The notes under the pieces were generated by a model, which worked only from the letters and a program-made list of their open reading frames with translations, was not told where the DNA came from and did not search any database. A DNA stretch of 40,636 nucleotides. It comes from a virus. The DNA lies in the IMG/VR virus record IMGVR_UViG_3300024969_000055, positions 1 through 40,636 of that record; one strand, written 5' to 3'. The translations under genes were made by a program, and so were the position numbers. Position 1 is the stretch's first letter, and the number at the start of each line of letters is the position of its first letter. Below are positions 1 through 9,600 of the stretch, piece after piece.

Positions 1-219
1 TCAAACCGCCTCAATCATGATGGCCTTTGGTGACAACGTAGCCACTCCATTTACCACGCTGACTTTATCTCCAATAGATAACCTAACCGTTGATACGGCA
101 TCGATACCCCCGCTTCGGGTAGCCAGCCTGACTGACAGGCCGTTAACCGCCGTAACTACGGCCAGACCGTCTGGCCTTTGCGCTAATGCTTCTTTGATAA
201 TCTGTAGGGCCGTGCTCAT
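1..219 (-). CDS. Small phage protein at the end of the tail operon
   Basis: A 72-residue protein, last in the leftward tail operon, whose stop codon is the first three bases of the window. Its start overlaps the stop of the upstream gene by four bases, the tight packing seen through this operon. After a short helical start it is rich in V, T and S (segments such as VSVVNGVATLSP), suggesting a small beta-structured virion or tail-tip protein. I recognise no family. It is kept as a real gene because of the overlap, the shared strand and the lack of a better frame. The operon may continue beyond the window edge. Confidence 0.6.
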   Translation of the reverse strand: MSTALQIIKEALAQRPDGLAVVTAVNGLSVRLATRSGGIDAVSTVRLSIGDKVSVVNGVATLSPKAIMIEAV

Positions 220-533
220 ATTGACTGCCTTAACTTGATATGAGTATCCATTGTCAGTTTTGGTTCCGTGCCTTCCGATAGGCTGATAGCTATGGATATC
301 CCGGTTATTTTTGACCGGATGCTGCTGGTTGATGTGATATCAGGCGATTCGGCCAGTTGTCCAAGCCTCATGCCTGGCCTGAAAATAACTTCGCCAGAAT
401 GCTCGGTTACCGCATGGGCATTGGCATTCATTTCCGCCCGCCCCCGAACAATCAGCATATCATCAGACAATAACGGTGTGATAATCGGGGACCCCGTACG
501 GTCTCCTGCTCCGCGATACACCTCGATATCCAT
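216..533 (-). CDS. Hypothetical tail-operon protein, 105 aa
   Basis: A 105-residue protein that starts (MDIEVYRGAGDR) right at the end of the upstream gene and overlaps the next by four bases, so it is translationally coupled. It is mostly predicted beta strand (VIFRPGMRLGQL, ISIAISLSEG) with no signal peptide or membrane segment. By position it should be a tail-tip or fibre-attachment component, downstream of the hub-like and fibre-like genes. No family is recognised. The long plus-strand frame over the same bases is a shadow. Confidence 0.62.
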   Translation of the reverse strand: MDIEVYRGAGDRTGSPIITPLLSDDMLIVRGRAEMNANAHAVTEHSGEVIFRPGMRLGQLAESPDITSTSSIRSKITGISIAISLSEGTEPKLTMDTHIKLRQSI

Positions 534-1042
534 TACGCAACCTCACCCTGGATCAATACCAGGATGCTGAAATCCACCTCGCCGCTGACCGATGCAGGCG
601 AGGCCAACGCTCCGACAATGGCCGTAGCATTGTAAGTGATCGACAACACGCCAACACCTGACGTTGGCACCGTAACCGTTACACCGTCCATTCCGATCAC
701 CGGAGTCCCCAAATCCCGGCCTATCCATTTGTAAGATACGATACCGTCAGCCGGCACATTGAGCGAGGCTGTTGCAGCATCGGCAAATTGCAGCTCCTCC
801 GTGTGCTGAACTGAAGCTGTGCCGCCATAACTGAAGCTGCCGGCTGACGATTGTGGCGGCAGCAGCGAGACATTAGCCGATTTATAGATCAGCAGGTAAG
901 CCGTAGAACCCGGTGTGAACGTGCTTTGACCTGCATTTAATCCCAACGGCCGCGAATCGACTTCCGCCGATAAACGCGCATTGGCCGCCGCTGCGGCCTC
1001 CGGGTTAGTAAACTGAACTTTGATGGTTGTTGATGCATTCAT
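533..1042 (-). CDS. Putative beta-sandwich tail protein
   Basis: A 169-residue protein whose ATG overlaps the TAA of the upstream gene by one base. The second half (about residues 75-165) reads as an Ig-like or similar all-beta domain: alternating hydrophobic residues, a W-I-G-R turn, then VTVTVPTSG and VLSITYNATA strands. Such domains are common decorations on phage tail tips and fibres and help adsorption to carbohydrate surfaces. The family background is general knowledge; assigning this gene to it is inference from strand pattern and operon position. No catalytic motif is seen. Confidence 0.6.
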   Translation of the reverse strand: MNASTTIKVQFTNPEAAAAANARLSAEVDSRPLGLNAGQSTFTPGSTAYLLIYKSANVSLLPPQSSAGSFSYGGTASVQHTEELQFADAATASLNVPADGIVSYKWIGRDLGTPVIGMDGVTVTVPTSGVGVLSITYNATAIVGALASPASVSGEVDFSILVLIQGEVA

Positions 1043-2064
1043 TACTTGTCTACCAATATAAATTGAACTTCTTCGGCCAGTGACAGGGATACAGCCCAGT
1101 CTACAGTCCGAACTGTATAGGAGACGGCGGCCAAGCTATAACCATTTGCAACGGATGACGTAGCGACCGTGCCCGATAGGGACACCGCCCCCAGATCCAC
1201 ATGTTGCCAAGCCAAACCGGTCAGCGCCAGCGCCGGGTATTTTAATGCCGCCTTTCCCGCCACGAATTCGATTACCTCAGATTCAGTGCGCTCAACGACG
1301 CCCAGACTCGTAATAACCGTCTCTGGCGCCCCGGTATGCACTAAATCGACAGCCCGTTGCGACGAGAGGTATGCACGGATTAGCTGTTTGCTGCCGTCAG
1401 CCGCATCCGGAACCACTTCCAGCTTATCCGCATTGTCTGCCGGCACAGTCGAGTTATTACTGATCATTACCCGATTAAATCCCTTGGCGGGCGCATCGTT
1501 AGAGCCCACTGCAACCCAATCATTATCGCCAAAATAATGATCGGCCGTTAAAGTAGCGTAATCCGGTATGTTGATCGGATCGCGCAGCCGACAATTTATC
1601 TCGCCATTTGAAAAACTTTCAATCACCCCGCCGACGGCTTCAACAATCGCGCGCGCGGCTTGTAACGGCGTTACGCCGGTCATGGACAGAGCGCCTGCAG
1701 GGATAGTCCAGGTCGGGAGATGCCACTGCACCACGCTATTTAATATAGCCTCAACGGCGGCACGGGCATCGACCGCTTCGGCATAGTGGATAGTGGTTTC
1801 GGTGGCCCACGGCGAATCATGGAACCCAAGAGGCGACATGGCGCCGATAACATAGCGCTGATAGCCCAGCTCCCGGTCAATCGTGCGGCTATCGACGCGC
1901 AGCACAAATACCTCACCCAGCACGTCCAGCTCTATAATGTCGCCAATCCGGGTACGGGCGTAGCTATCGATATTGGCCAACGCGACTTCAGCCGTCCAGG
2001 CGTACTGGCCCTCGTCGCAACTTACGCGCGCCGATGTATAGCCGGTAGGAATTAGATTAGCCAT
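1042..2064 (-). CDS. Putative tail-tip / hub protein, 340 aa
   Basis: A 340-residue protein near the end of the tail operon. The N-terminal 70 residues (SARVSCDEGQYAWTAEVAL, IGDIIELDVLGEVFVLRVDS) resemble the first beta domain of tail hub proteins, which start by describing a local coordinate or segment and then form a ring at the tail tip. The middle (about 95-145) is helical and the rest is mixed beta. A hub is expected among the genes after the tape measure, and this is the best candidate. The call is by fold impression and position, not by a diagnostic motif. Its start overlaps the repeat-protein gene by eight bases. Confidence 0.5.
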   Translation of the reverse strand: MANLIPTGYTSARVSCDEGQYAWTAEVALANIDSYARTRIGDIIELDVLGEVFVLRVDSRTIDRELGYQRYVIGAMSPLGFHDSPWATETTIHYAEAVDARAAVEAILNSVVQWHLPTWTIPAGALSMTGVTPLQAARAIVEAVGGVIESFSNGEINCRLRDPINIPDYATLTADHYFGDNDWVAVGSNDAPAKGFNRVMISNNSTVPADNADKLEVVPDAADGSKQLIRAYLSSQRAVDLVHTGAPETVITSLGVVERTESEVIEFVAGKAALKYPALALTGLAWQHVDLGAVSLSGTVATSSVANGYSLAAVSYTVRTVDWAVSLSLAEEVQFILVDK

Positions 2065-2572
2065 TGGGCGTCCTCAATGTAAATGAGCCGGATAAAACCT
2101 GCGTTGGTGAATTTGATAGCAGGCTGTACGGCAGATCGAACCGCGTCTGCAGCTTAACACTCGCATCCAGATCGTAAACCACATCAAATCGAGCAGACAC
2201 CACATCATACAGGTTGTAAGGGAGATCGAACCGAGCGGTCAATTGGGCAAACTCGCCGTAACGGAGATCGAACCGAGCGGTCAATTGGGCAAACTCGCCG
2301 TAACGGAGATCGAACCGAGTGGCCAGTTGAGCGGGCGGGGCAAAATCGTAAGCCACAGCAAACCCGAGCTCAAGAGAATCGCTATAGGGCAGAGAGAACC
2401 CAGAGTCAAGCGTATCCCCGTAAACCAATGAGTATCTGGATTCCAGTGCTCCGGGCGCTGCTAGTTTATCGCCATAAGGAAGCTCAAAGCGTCTGGAGAT
2501 AAAGACAACGCCCGCCTGGGCGGCCGCCCCATTTATTGATACCCCATTAATCGCAGCGCCGTTAATCAGCAT
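2057..2572 (-). CDS. Repeat-containing tail fibre-like protein (RFDLxY repeats)
   Basis: A 171-residue protein. It opens with an iterated INGAAINGVSINGAA stretch, a style I know from siphophage tail-tip proteins. The body is about nine copies of a 10-17 residue unit with consensus (R/G)F(D/S)(L/V)xY(G/S/D): RFELPYGDKL, RYSLVYGDTL, GFSLPYSDSL, RFDLRYGEFAQL (twice, identical), RFDLPYN, RFDVVYDL, RFDLPYSL. Two units are also identical in DNA. The alternating aromatic/hydrophobic pattern fits a beta-solenoid or trimeric beta-prism fibre. It probably extends from the tail tip and contacts the host or another fibre. The function is inferred from architecture only. Confidence 0.6.
   Translation of the reverse strand: MLINGAAINGVSINGAAAQAGVVFISRRFELPYGDKLAAPGALESRYSLVYGDTLDSGFSLPYSDSLELGFAVAYDFAPPAQLATRFDLRYGEFAQLTARFDLRYGEFAQLTARFDLPYNLYDVVSARFDVVYDLDASVKLQTRFDLPYSLLSNSPTQVLSGSFTLRTPNG
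2221..2319. repeat. 42-bp in-frame tandem repeat
   Basis: Two adjacent 42-base units (2221-2262 and 2263-2304) are identical, followed by a 15-base partial third unit (2305-2319) before divergence. The period is 14 codons, so copy-number change would keep the reading frame and lengthen or shorten the fibre-like protein encoded on the minus strand. Confidence 0.9.
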
Positions 2573-3628
2573 TTATATATGGTCCGGTAACTCAACGAAA
2601 AAACCTATCACAAAAAATCGCCCTACACACCGCCCAGCTGTGGCAGATGAGTTAATCGTAAATACGATAGTGTCACCTCGGGGTGCAGCGATAGACGGCA
2701 CTCCCGTGAAATAATGAATCCCGTAGACAGAATTAATGCTGACCGATTGGTTATTAACCCACTTAGTCAAGTTACCCCAAGTCCCCACGGAAACAGTCGG
2801 GGTCCCCGTTAGTGCGCTGAACTTGTGGCACAAAAAACCGAATTGCTGCGGCACAAATACCGTCCCGACAGGCTGGTTCTCCAGATAAATACCATCGCCG
2901 CCGACGATTGGCTCCTCGTTCTGCCATTCCCCGGCGCCTTCAGGCCGGGGGTACCAAGAATAGGGTTGAAAATCAGGCTCAGTCGAACCCGATATCAAAC
3001 TTAGTTTCTTGGTAGGATTAGCCGGGTCATCGGGCATCCAGAGCCGGTACTGGAACCCGTTAGGGGTGGTCGGCACTACTATGTCACCGTGCTTGTACAC
3101 CGTAGCAGGTGCCCAGGGTGGGGGTACTCCAAGGTCGTATTGAGGTGTGCAGCGTACAACCGTAGGCGCACAAGTGTACCTATCCAAAGCCATATCCCCA
3201 TCCTCCATTTTCGCCACGGGATACCTTCCGATCATGTAGGAGTTCTGAACTCGGTTAGTAATTCCTCCTAATGCGATAGAGTTAGACGCCACTGCGTGAT
3301 CGTTGGCTAGCCCCTGAGCGAAATTGCTTAGCGTATCCTTCGTTACAAACCCCTCGATGACAGTCCCCTCCACGGGCCACAAACGAGCCTCCGTGCCCTC
3401 CTGAGCACGAACCACCGTAAGCACATTGTCGGCATTGCCTGTAATTTTGACAATCTCGAATACCGCGAATGCCTCATCGTGTAGAGTAGCCAGTGTAAAT
3501 TGCCCCAATGCACTATTTGGCGTTGGGAACGATGCCGAAGAAATCAGGGCAATTGATACGGCATTAGCCGATACCGGGCTAGCCAAAACGCCTTTGGCAT
3601 TATTGGCAAATAATTGCATAGTGGTCAT
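2573..3628 (-). CDS. Putative tail fibre / minor tail protein, 351 aa
   Basis: I choose the ATG at 3628 (MTTMQLFANNAKG) because it overlaps the upstream TAA by one base and follows a GGGGAGAG-type ribosome site. The longer frame back to 3685 would run into the preceding gene. The N-terminal 120 residues (FANNAKGVLASPVSANAVSI, FEIVKITG, VVRAQEGTEARLW) match the adaptor-like N-terminus of many phage fibre or tail-tip proteins that start with a short 'AxxxLAxxIxxxxTSI' region. The second half has W/P/Y-rich segments and a predicted beta-rich C-terminal domain that could bind a receptor. The exact role is not known; a fibre-like structural role is the likeliest. Confidence 0.55.
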   Translation of the reverse strand: MTTMQLFANNAKGVLASPVSANAVSIALISSASFPTPNSALGQFTLATLHDEAFAVFEIVKITGNADNVLTVVRAQEGTEARLWPVEGTVIEGFVTKDTLSNFAQGLANDHAVASNSIALGGITNRVQNSYMIGRYPVAKMEDGDMALDRYTCAPTVVRCTPQYDLGVPPPWAPATVYKHGDIVVPTTPNGFQYRLWMPDDPANPTKKLSLISGSTEPDFQPYSWYPRPEGAGEWQNEEPIVGGDGIYLENQPVGTVFVPQQFGFLCHKFSALTGTPTVSVGTWGNLTKWVNNQSVSINSVYGIHYFTGVPSIAAPRGDTIVFTINSSATAGRCVGRFFVIGFFVELPDHI

Positions 3629-4644
3629 TACGCGCTCTCCCCACGGATGGCAATAGCGCCCACATTCCCCGCTAGGCTGCCGCAATCAGCCGGTATGCGC
3701 TGGCGGATCAACAACGGCAAACTCGCTTGCGTCGTATTAAACGTGACCGTATCCCCCGCTGCATAGGTACCGCCCCATGCCGTCGACTGGATAGTGAAAT
3801 AGGGAGTCCCTGTGGCCTGGTTAACAGCCGAATAATTCGCGCCAATCGCACCCGTACCGGCCAGCACCCCCGTGACAGCGCCGGACACGGCAAAACTGGT
3901 CGCATTGCTGAATGTCAGCGTCCACGCGTCATCGATCGAACCCTTGCTGGGCACGGCTAAATTGCCCGTCGTACTCTGGTCCAGCGTGCCCGCAGCACTG
4001 GTTATCACCAGGGAATTAAACGCTCCGGCCACCGTCGCCACTTCCAGCACGGCACTCACGAGAGTGTTGGATGCCAAATAGGCATCAGCCAATGGATATC
4101 CCGCAAATGTAAGGGTAGCCGTCGCTCCTGTAATGGATACCGCCGACAAACGCACAAACTCCTCAGTCCCCGTGCCGCCGCCAACCGGAATGTTCGAGAT
4201 GCGCACCAGCATGCCCACCCGGAACGGCAGCAGCGTCTCATAATCAGCGTGCTCACAGGTCACGGTAATTTGCTCCAGTCCAGCGTTAACGTCGCTCGCC
4301 AACGTACCTACTCCGTACCACAGCGCATCGTTTTTATCGGTAGCCTCCGTGCCGGTCGCCGTAACAGGCTGAAACAGCAGGTAATCATCCGCTGTCGTCA
4401 GTTTATCCAGGAACACCCGCACGTTATTCATTGCGGTAGTAGTGTTTGAGTTAATGTGCACAAACGCCTTGCGGCACCGGGTGGCGCCTGACAACCGCTG
4501 GGCGGCCGATACATCCGGAAAGAGGTTGTTTTTAACACCGCTCACCGCTTCGATGTACGCCATGCGCCCACCATTTTGCGCGGGCACGTTGTCGGAATTT
4601 AAAACGGATCGATTGAGTATGATGTCGCTGTTTGCTAAAGACAT
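3628..4644 (-). CDS. Minor tail protein, 338 aa (unrecognised)
   Basis: A 338-residue protein. The N-terminal half has mixed structure (MSLANSDIILNRSVLNSD, then RCRKAFVHINSNTT and VRVFLDKLTTADDY), and the C-terminal half is a low-complexity, T/S/G/A-rich beta region. The conserved-looking middle (LPFRVGMLVRISNIPVGG, EEFVRLSAVSITGATATLTF) resembles strands of a tail-ring or fibre-anchor domain. It sits third after the tape measure, where siphophages place distal-tail and hub components. I cannot name a family. Gene overlaps on both sides support it being expressed with the tail module. Confidence 0.6.
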   Translation of the reverse strand: MSLANSDIILNRSVLNSDNVPAQNGGRMAYIEAVSGVKNNLFPDVSAAQRLSGATRCRKAFVHINSNTTTAMNNVRVFLDKLTTADDYLLFQPVTATGTEATDKNDALWYGVGTLASDVNAGLEQITVTCEHADYETLLPFRVGMLVRISNIPVGGGTGTEEFVRLSAVSITGATATLTFAGYPLADAYLASNTLVSAVLEVATVAGAFNSLVITSAAGTLDQSTTGNLAVPSKGSIDDAWTLTFSNATSFAVSGAVTGVLAGTGAIGANYSAVNQATGTPYFTIQSTAWGGTYAAGDTVTFNTTQASLPLLIRQRIPADCGSLAGNVGAIAIRGESA

Positions 4645-4654
4645 AGCCTATCCT

Positions 4655-5035
4655 TTAAACGGTGATGAGGTTGAGGGTAATGCGATAAAGATCGTCAGGA
4701 CCAGGGTTGGCAATGTCCTGAATCGGCTCAGCCGAGAATGCCGGGCCTTCATGGTGCCGGAACATGACTTGAAACGCTGTACCGCGAAGTACCAGCGGCA
4801 TGGATAATCCCGGCTGATCTGCGGCGGCTTGCAGCAGCAGCACGGTGGAGCGAGTGACGAATGCGCCTTCATCCCACGATTTTAGCGTGACAGGAATGCC
4901 TTTGCTGCGGCTGATCGCCGTAATATGCGGCGTAGCATCCAGCGTGGTTTTTAGCTGTTGCAGGACTTTTGGAGCGAACTCGTCCGGCCATTGCAGGTCG
5001 CTGGGGAGAGGGATGGTGTTTAAGGCTGTGGTCAT
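4655..5035 (-). CDS. Small tail-associated protein, 126 aa
   Basis: A 126-residue protein overlapping the end of the upstream 524-residue gene by four bases and ending 10 bases before the next start. The sequence is mixed alpha/beta (SDLQWPDEFAPKVLQQLKTTLD, then VTLKSWDEGAFVTRSTVLLLQAA) with no Cys cluster, signal peptide or membrane segment. Size and position after the tape measure fit a tail-completion or distal-tail accessory protein, but no family is recognised. Confidence 0.58.
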   Translation of the reverse strand: MTTALNTIPLPSDLQWPDEFAPKVLQQLKTTLDATPHITAISRSKGIPVTLKSWDEGAFVTRSTVLLLQAAADQPGLSMPLVLRGTAFQVMFRHHEGPAFSAEPIQDIANPGPDDLYRITLNLITV

Positions 5036-6606
5036 AGCATTCTGAAATCGGCCATAGGCATCGCATTGGGCACTGGTGTGCCTTTTTGGCCGAAACCTGA
5101 GACCCTAAGTATTAAGTTATGCCCAGTAACCTGTAGATAAAACGGGTCTGTGGTCGGACTGTTGAATACATGGGAGGTTGGTCCAGATTGCAGGATCATC
5201 CCTCCGGGTATCCCGTTTTCTGCATCGGGCGGCACATAGGAGAGGTCTACCCTCTCAACAATGGGTATATCAAGTAGAATGCTATCCGAGAGATCAATAA
5301 CCAGTGGGAACGACTGCACATCAGGGCCATAGGGGCCATCAGGAATCTCCGTATATACGTTATCGAGGTAATGGAACCTATGGTACCCCAGGTAGGCATT
5401 GATATTGAGTGCAGGGGGCTCCCCTATATGAAATAAGTACACCCCAACAACTAGTACACTATCTGATGTGATAACGACAGCCCCCAAATTGAGCTTAAGA
5501 AAATAATACGACTCCATAACACTGTTGAAACCTGTCGGCGGGTATGTGGAGCTACCGCTATACTCTTCAATCCCCACCACCACTCGCCTTGGGTGAACTA
5601 CGCCGTTCATATCGACTATTTTTTCAATCTCGTTATTAAGCTCATATACCGTAGCTACGGTGTACAGCTCGATAACATAATAGATTTCAACCCAACCGCT
5701 CTCTTGTACATCCACATTAATAGGTACCTCAAAATTAAGGTATACCGCCTTTGAGTCAATCCCACCTACCGTTACCCCGCCTGAATAGCGTACTGAGTGC
5801 ATTAAGTGTGCACCGTCAGGCAGGTAGACATGCCGAGTAACAACAAAGTCAAGACTAGAAACCAGCGCCGAAAAGTTGGCGTTAAGATTGCCTGGGTCTT
5901 GGAGGGTGTAGCCATCCGGTGCCGAGATATATTGCACGGTATCCGCTGATATTGTCGTAAACCACGGCAGCGAAATAGCTACCAATCCGCTCGATGGGGT
6001 ATGTAGCTGTATCAGATAGTTAGAGTAAAAATTCCACCACAATTCCATAGTCCATAAAGCGGGCGAGCATACCGCCCATGAAATAGGCCCCAACCTATAA
6101 AACGGCTTCCAGTCTAGCGTATCCGCTGCGTTAGCAGGATTGGAAGGAGTGAACGGCACGTTGATTTGGGCGGATAACCCGGCGCTTGACGATGCTCCCG
6201 CCGACACAGAACCCCCCTCCAACCGGGTCTGCACCGCCAGCCGGAAACCCGGTTCTGTTTCCTGCGCGGCTGGAGTTGACGCACCTCCCGCCATACAGGT
6301 GTCAAATGCCGATTGGGCTGAATCGTAAATCGCCGTGTTGCGCTTGGCGGCCAAATCGTCCGCATATTGATTGAATGCGCGGCCCGATAAAGAGGCATAG
6401 GTGATGCCATAATTAAGGAGCGAAACCGTCAGCCATTGAGGGGCGTAGATAGAAGGCTGTCGCGCCCAATAGTCTTTCTGGGCCATGGTAAAGGGCGCAA
6501 CCCAGGCGGTGGGATCGGCCGCATCATAGACTGATGCTGCTTCGGCATAATGCTCGCTAAAGTCACAGTGCTTGAATTTGATTAGTGCGGTAGCTTGCTG
6601 GGCCAT
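5032..6606 (-). CDS. Large minor tail protein, 524 aa (unrecognised)
   Basis: A 524-residue protein directly after the tape measure gene, its ATG overlapping the tape measure stop. The N-terminal 130 residues are helical and W/Y-rich (ALIKFKHCDFSEHYAEAASV, WARQPSIYAPQWLTVSL). From about residue 150 it becomes all-beta and aromatic. The second half uses visibly more A/T-rich codons than the first (about 5040-6000 against 6060-6600), suggesting a mosaic gene whose C-terminal domain was exchanged. This is typical of receptor-contacting tail proteins. In siphophages this slot is the distal tail or first tip protein. The role is inferred from order only. Confidence 0.6.
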   Translation of the reverse strand: MAQQATALIKFKHCDFSEHYAEAASVYDAADPTAWVAPFTMAQKDYWARQPSIYAPQWLTVSLLNYGITYASLSGRAFNQYADDLAAKRNTAIYDSAQSAFDTCMAGGASTPAAQETEPGFRLAVQTRLEGGSVSAGASSSAGLSAQINVPFTPSNPANAADTLDWKPFYRLGPISWAVCSPALWTMELWWNFYSNYLIQLHTPSSGLVAISLPWFTTISADTVQYISAPDGYTLQDPGNLNANFSALVSSLDFVVTRHVYLPDGAHLMHSVRYSGGVTVGGIDSKAVYLNFEVPINVDVQESGWVEIYYVIELYTVATVYELNNEIEKIVDMNGVVHPRRVVVGIEEYSGSSTYPPTGFNSVMESYYFLKLNLGAVVITSDSVLVVGVYLFHIGEPPALNINAYLGYHRFHYLDNVYTEIPDGPYGPDVQSFPLVIDLSDSILLDIPIVERVDLSYVPPDAENGIPGGMILQSGPTSHVFNSPTTDPFYLQVTGHNLILRVSGFGQKGTPVPNAMPMADFRML

Positions 6607-9600
6607 TAGCTCACACTCGCTAATCTACGCAGCTCTACCGCCAAATCGCGGGCGGCGCTACGGGAACCTTGCAACGTAACGGTTTTGGGACCGAAATTAA
6701 AGTTTAGATTAATCGTTTCGCCTTGGCCTGTGCTCGGCTGCGCTGCCGAGCCCGCCGGCGCGCCGGCATCGCCGATCGCGCCGCCGATGGCGTAGCCTGG
6801 CGCAACCGGGAGCTGCTTGTTGTTCAGGGCGTTCATGAAATTGACGCCGTAATGCTGCACCGCATCCGTTTTAACGACAAACTCGCCATTGCTGGCCATC
6901 ACCGGCACATCGTCGGACGTGCCGGTACCAGGACCTTTAATCGCCCCGACCACACGGTGGAAGGTTTGCGCCGCTACCCGGCCACCAGTAGCCAGATGCT
7001 GTATGAGGCCGCCGGTCGCATTGTTTTCAACTTTATTGACATAGACGGTATGAGTGCTAAAGGTATTCCGCTTGATCTCATTGATTGCTTTAAAAACCGT
7101 CTCAAAGTCAGGTTTAACCGTATGAGCCGCCTCAGTCGGAGCCGATAATTTTGCGTCGATATCGGCCTTCATCGACTCTAACGTGGCAACCGCATCTGAC
7201 GTATCCACGCCAACCGGTACCGCCGTTAAAAACGCCATCGACTTGCGCAATTCTTCCTGGATTTTCACCAGCTCTTCATCGCGCATATTGTCAAACGCCA
7301 CTACGGCCGGAACCGTGATTTTAGCCTCGGCTAATTTGGCCTGCAGATCGGCGATTTCCTGGTCGGCATTGATCGGGTCGGCTTTGATCTTGACGGACAG
7401 TTCTTTAGCCGCTGTCAATGCGGCCAGCTTGTCGATTTCGGCCTGAGCCGATTGAGCATCGACGCTGATTTTTAGCTGAGCCTTGTTATTGGCGTCGGCA
7501 ATAGCCTTGTCGAGTTCGCCCTTAAATTCGGCCAATCCCGATTGCGCGCCTTTCAGTGATGAGGCTATATTGGCTGCCTGCGCCGTCTGGGCTTTACCCA
7601 AGCCGGACAGTGCTTGGTCCGCCAGCGCCGCCGATTCCTTAATCTGCCCTATGGACTTGGCAACCGCCTGGTTTTCACTAATGGCCTCTTTACGTTGGGT
7701 TTTGCCTCGCGCATCTTTCGACACGTTATCCACCGCATGCGCGCTACTCTCTGCAAGCCGTATAGCTTCTTCCGCATATTTTTTAGCGTCAGTAAAATTA
7801 CCTTCCAGTATGGCTTTTTTGGCCGCAGCTTGTTTTTCGTCGATTTGCTTTTGTTGATCAGCATAAGCCTGCGCATCCGTCATGCCTTTTTGCTGCAAGG
7901 CCCGGATTTTATCTTCAACACTACGTGATAAGTTTTCGCGCTCTTCTGCCGTATGCCGGATCGCATCGAGCAGGCGCTGTTCCTCGCCGATCATATTATC
8001 GACGGACGACTGATAGGCATTAACGACACTTTGCAAGCTGCTGATCCGGTCATCCGCACCTTGCTTTTCCAAAGCGGTCACATCGGCTCCGGCTTTGCGG
8101 GCGAGTTCAATCGCTTTGCCGTAAGTTTCGTTCCAGGTTTGATCCAGCTGGATTTTGGTATTCAGTGCAGCGGTGGTTTTTTCGAACTCGGCGGCAACAA
8201 CCGCTCGTGTGGTTTCTTGTATTTTTTGCCGCTCGCTAGTCGCCAGATAGTCGATAGCATAGAGCCTATTTTTCAGGTCGGCATCGATCTGCGTTGATTG
8301 CGCATCAAAAGCGGTCGTGATGGCTTTAGCGGCTTCATCGTAAGGCTTGACCATTTCCTCGGCATGGGACTTGGCGGCATCTTTAGTTTTGGTCAGCGCC
8401 GCATCAATGCCTTCAGCCATGCTGTTGGCCGATGTTTTAAGCCGCTCAAAAATAGTCGGTACCGGCGCTGTGTCGACTTTGCCAATATTTGTGCGGACAC
8501 CGTCGAAATGTTCATCTATCCGTACCAGCTCGGCGCTAAACTCGCGCCAGGCAGCAATAGAAAACGGATGCGCCATTAACTCGCCGAACGCTACAAACTT
8601 GGCAGTCATCGTCGCGACATTAGCGCCTACATATTGCACCCATTCGAATTGTAACCCCCACTTACCGATTGCCTGGCCGATCTCCCACGCGACCAACCCA
8701 CCCAGCGCTTTATTGACCAGGTTAATTGCGCCGCCGAATAAACCAACGGCTGTCGTTGCTGCGGGCAAAGGGCCGACAAATGCCGCCGTGGCCGCGCGAG
8801 CTGCAAACATACTCTCGGCGTAGAGGATCACCCCCTTGAGCTTGCTTGCGCCGAATACGGCCAGCAACACTTCGCCGGCATGGACGGCTATAGTGATCAG
8901 TCCATCTAAATGATCGGTTACAAATTCAATGCCGGCAGCAATACTATGCGTTGCCTCGTTAGCATCTTTTGATTTGCCGATATACTGCAGCGCCTTGTTT
9001 TCAAGCTTCTGCCACATGCCGCCGACGGTGATGTCCAGTGTCGCGTACTCTTTTGCCAACGTGTCTTTTTGCGACAATAGCGCCGCAATAACCCGCTCTG
9101 ATGTCAGCTCGCCGGCTTCGGCCATGCCGCGCAGTGCGGCAACAGGAACACCCAAACCATCCGCCAATGCTTGGGCCAGACGCGGCCCGGCTTCCATGAC
9201 CGAGTTAAATTCATCGCCGCGAAATATGCCGGATTGGATTGCTTGGGTAAACTGTTCAATACCGCCTGCAGATGCAGCGGCCGTAGCCCCGGATATTTTA
9301 AATGCCTGCGCGGTAGCCTCGGTTATCTCGAGCGCTTGCTTTTGAGTGCCGCCCAGCGCTCTAATACCGTTCTGCACTTTGGTATATAAGCCGACTACTG
9401 AATCCAGCGCAGTCCGAGTGCGTTGCGCTATATCAAAATCCTCAGTCTGCGCTTTGTCGTATTCCTGGACCGAGGTGGTAGCGAGTTTTATTTTGCCCGA
9501 TAGATTTGTGTACTTGTCGGATAGCTCAACAAGGTTTGTAATGCCTGATTTAATAGCCGTGAAACTAAGCCAACCGATAGCAATCTGCTTAACTCGATTC

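Noticed and set aside
2221-2319. Possible CRISPR array from the repeated units
   Set aside because: The 42-base units are directly adjacent with no spacers and encode repeats of a protein in frame.
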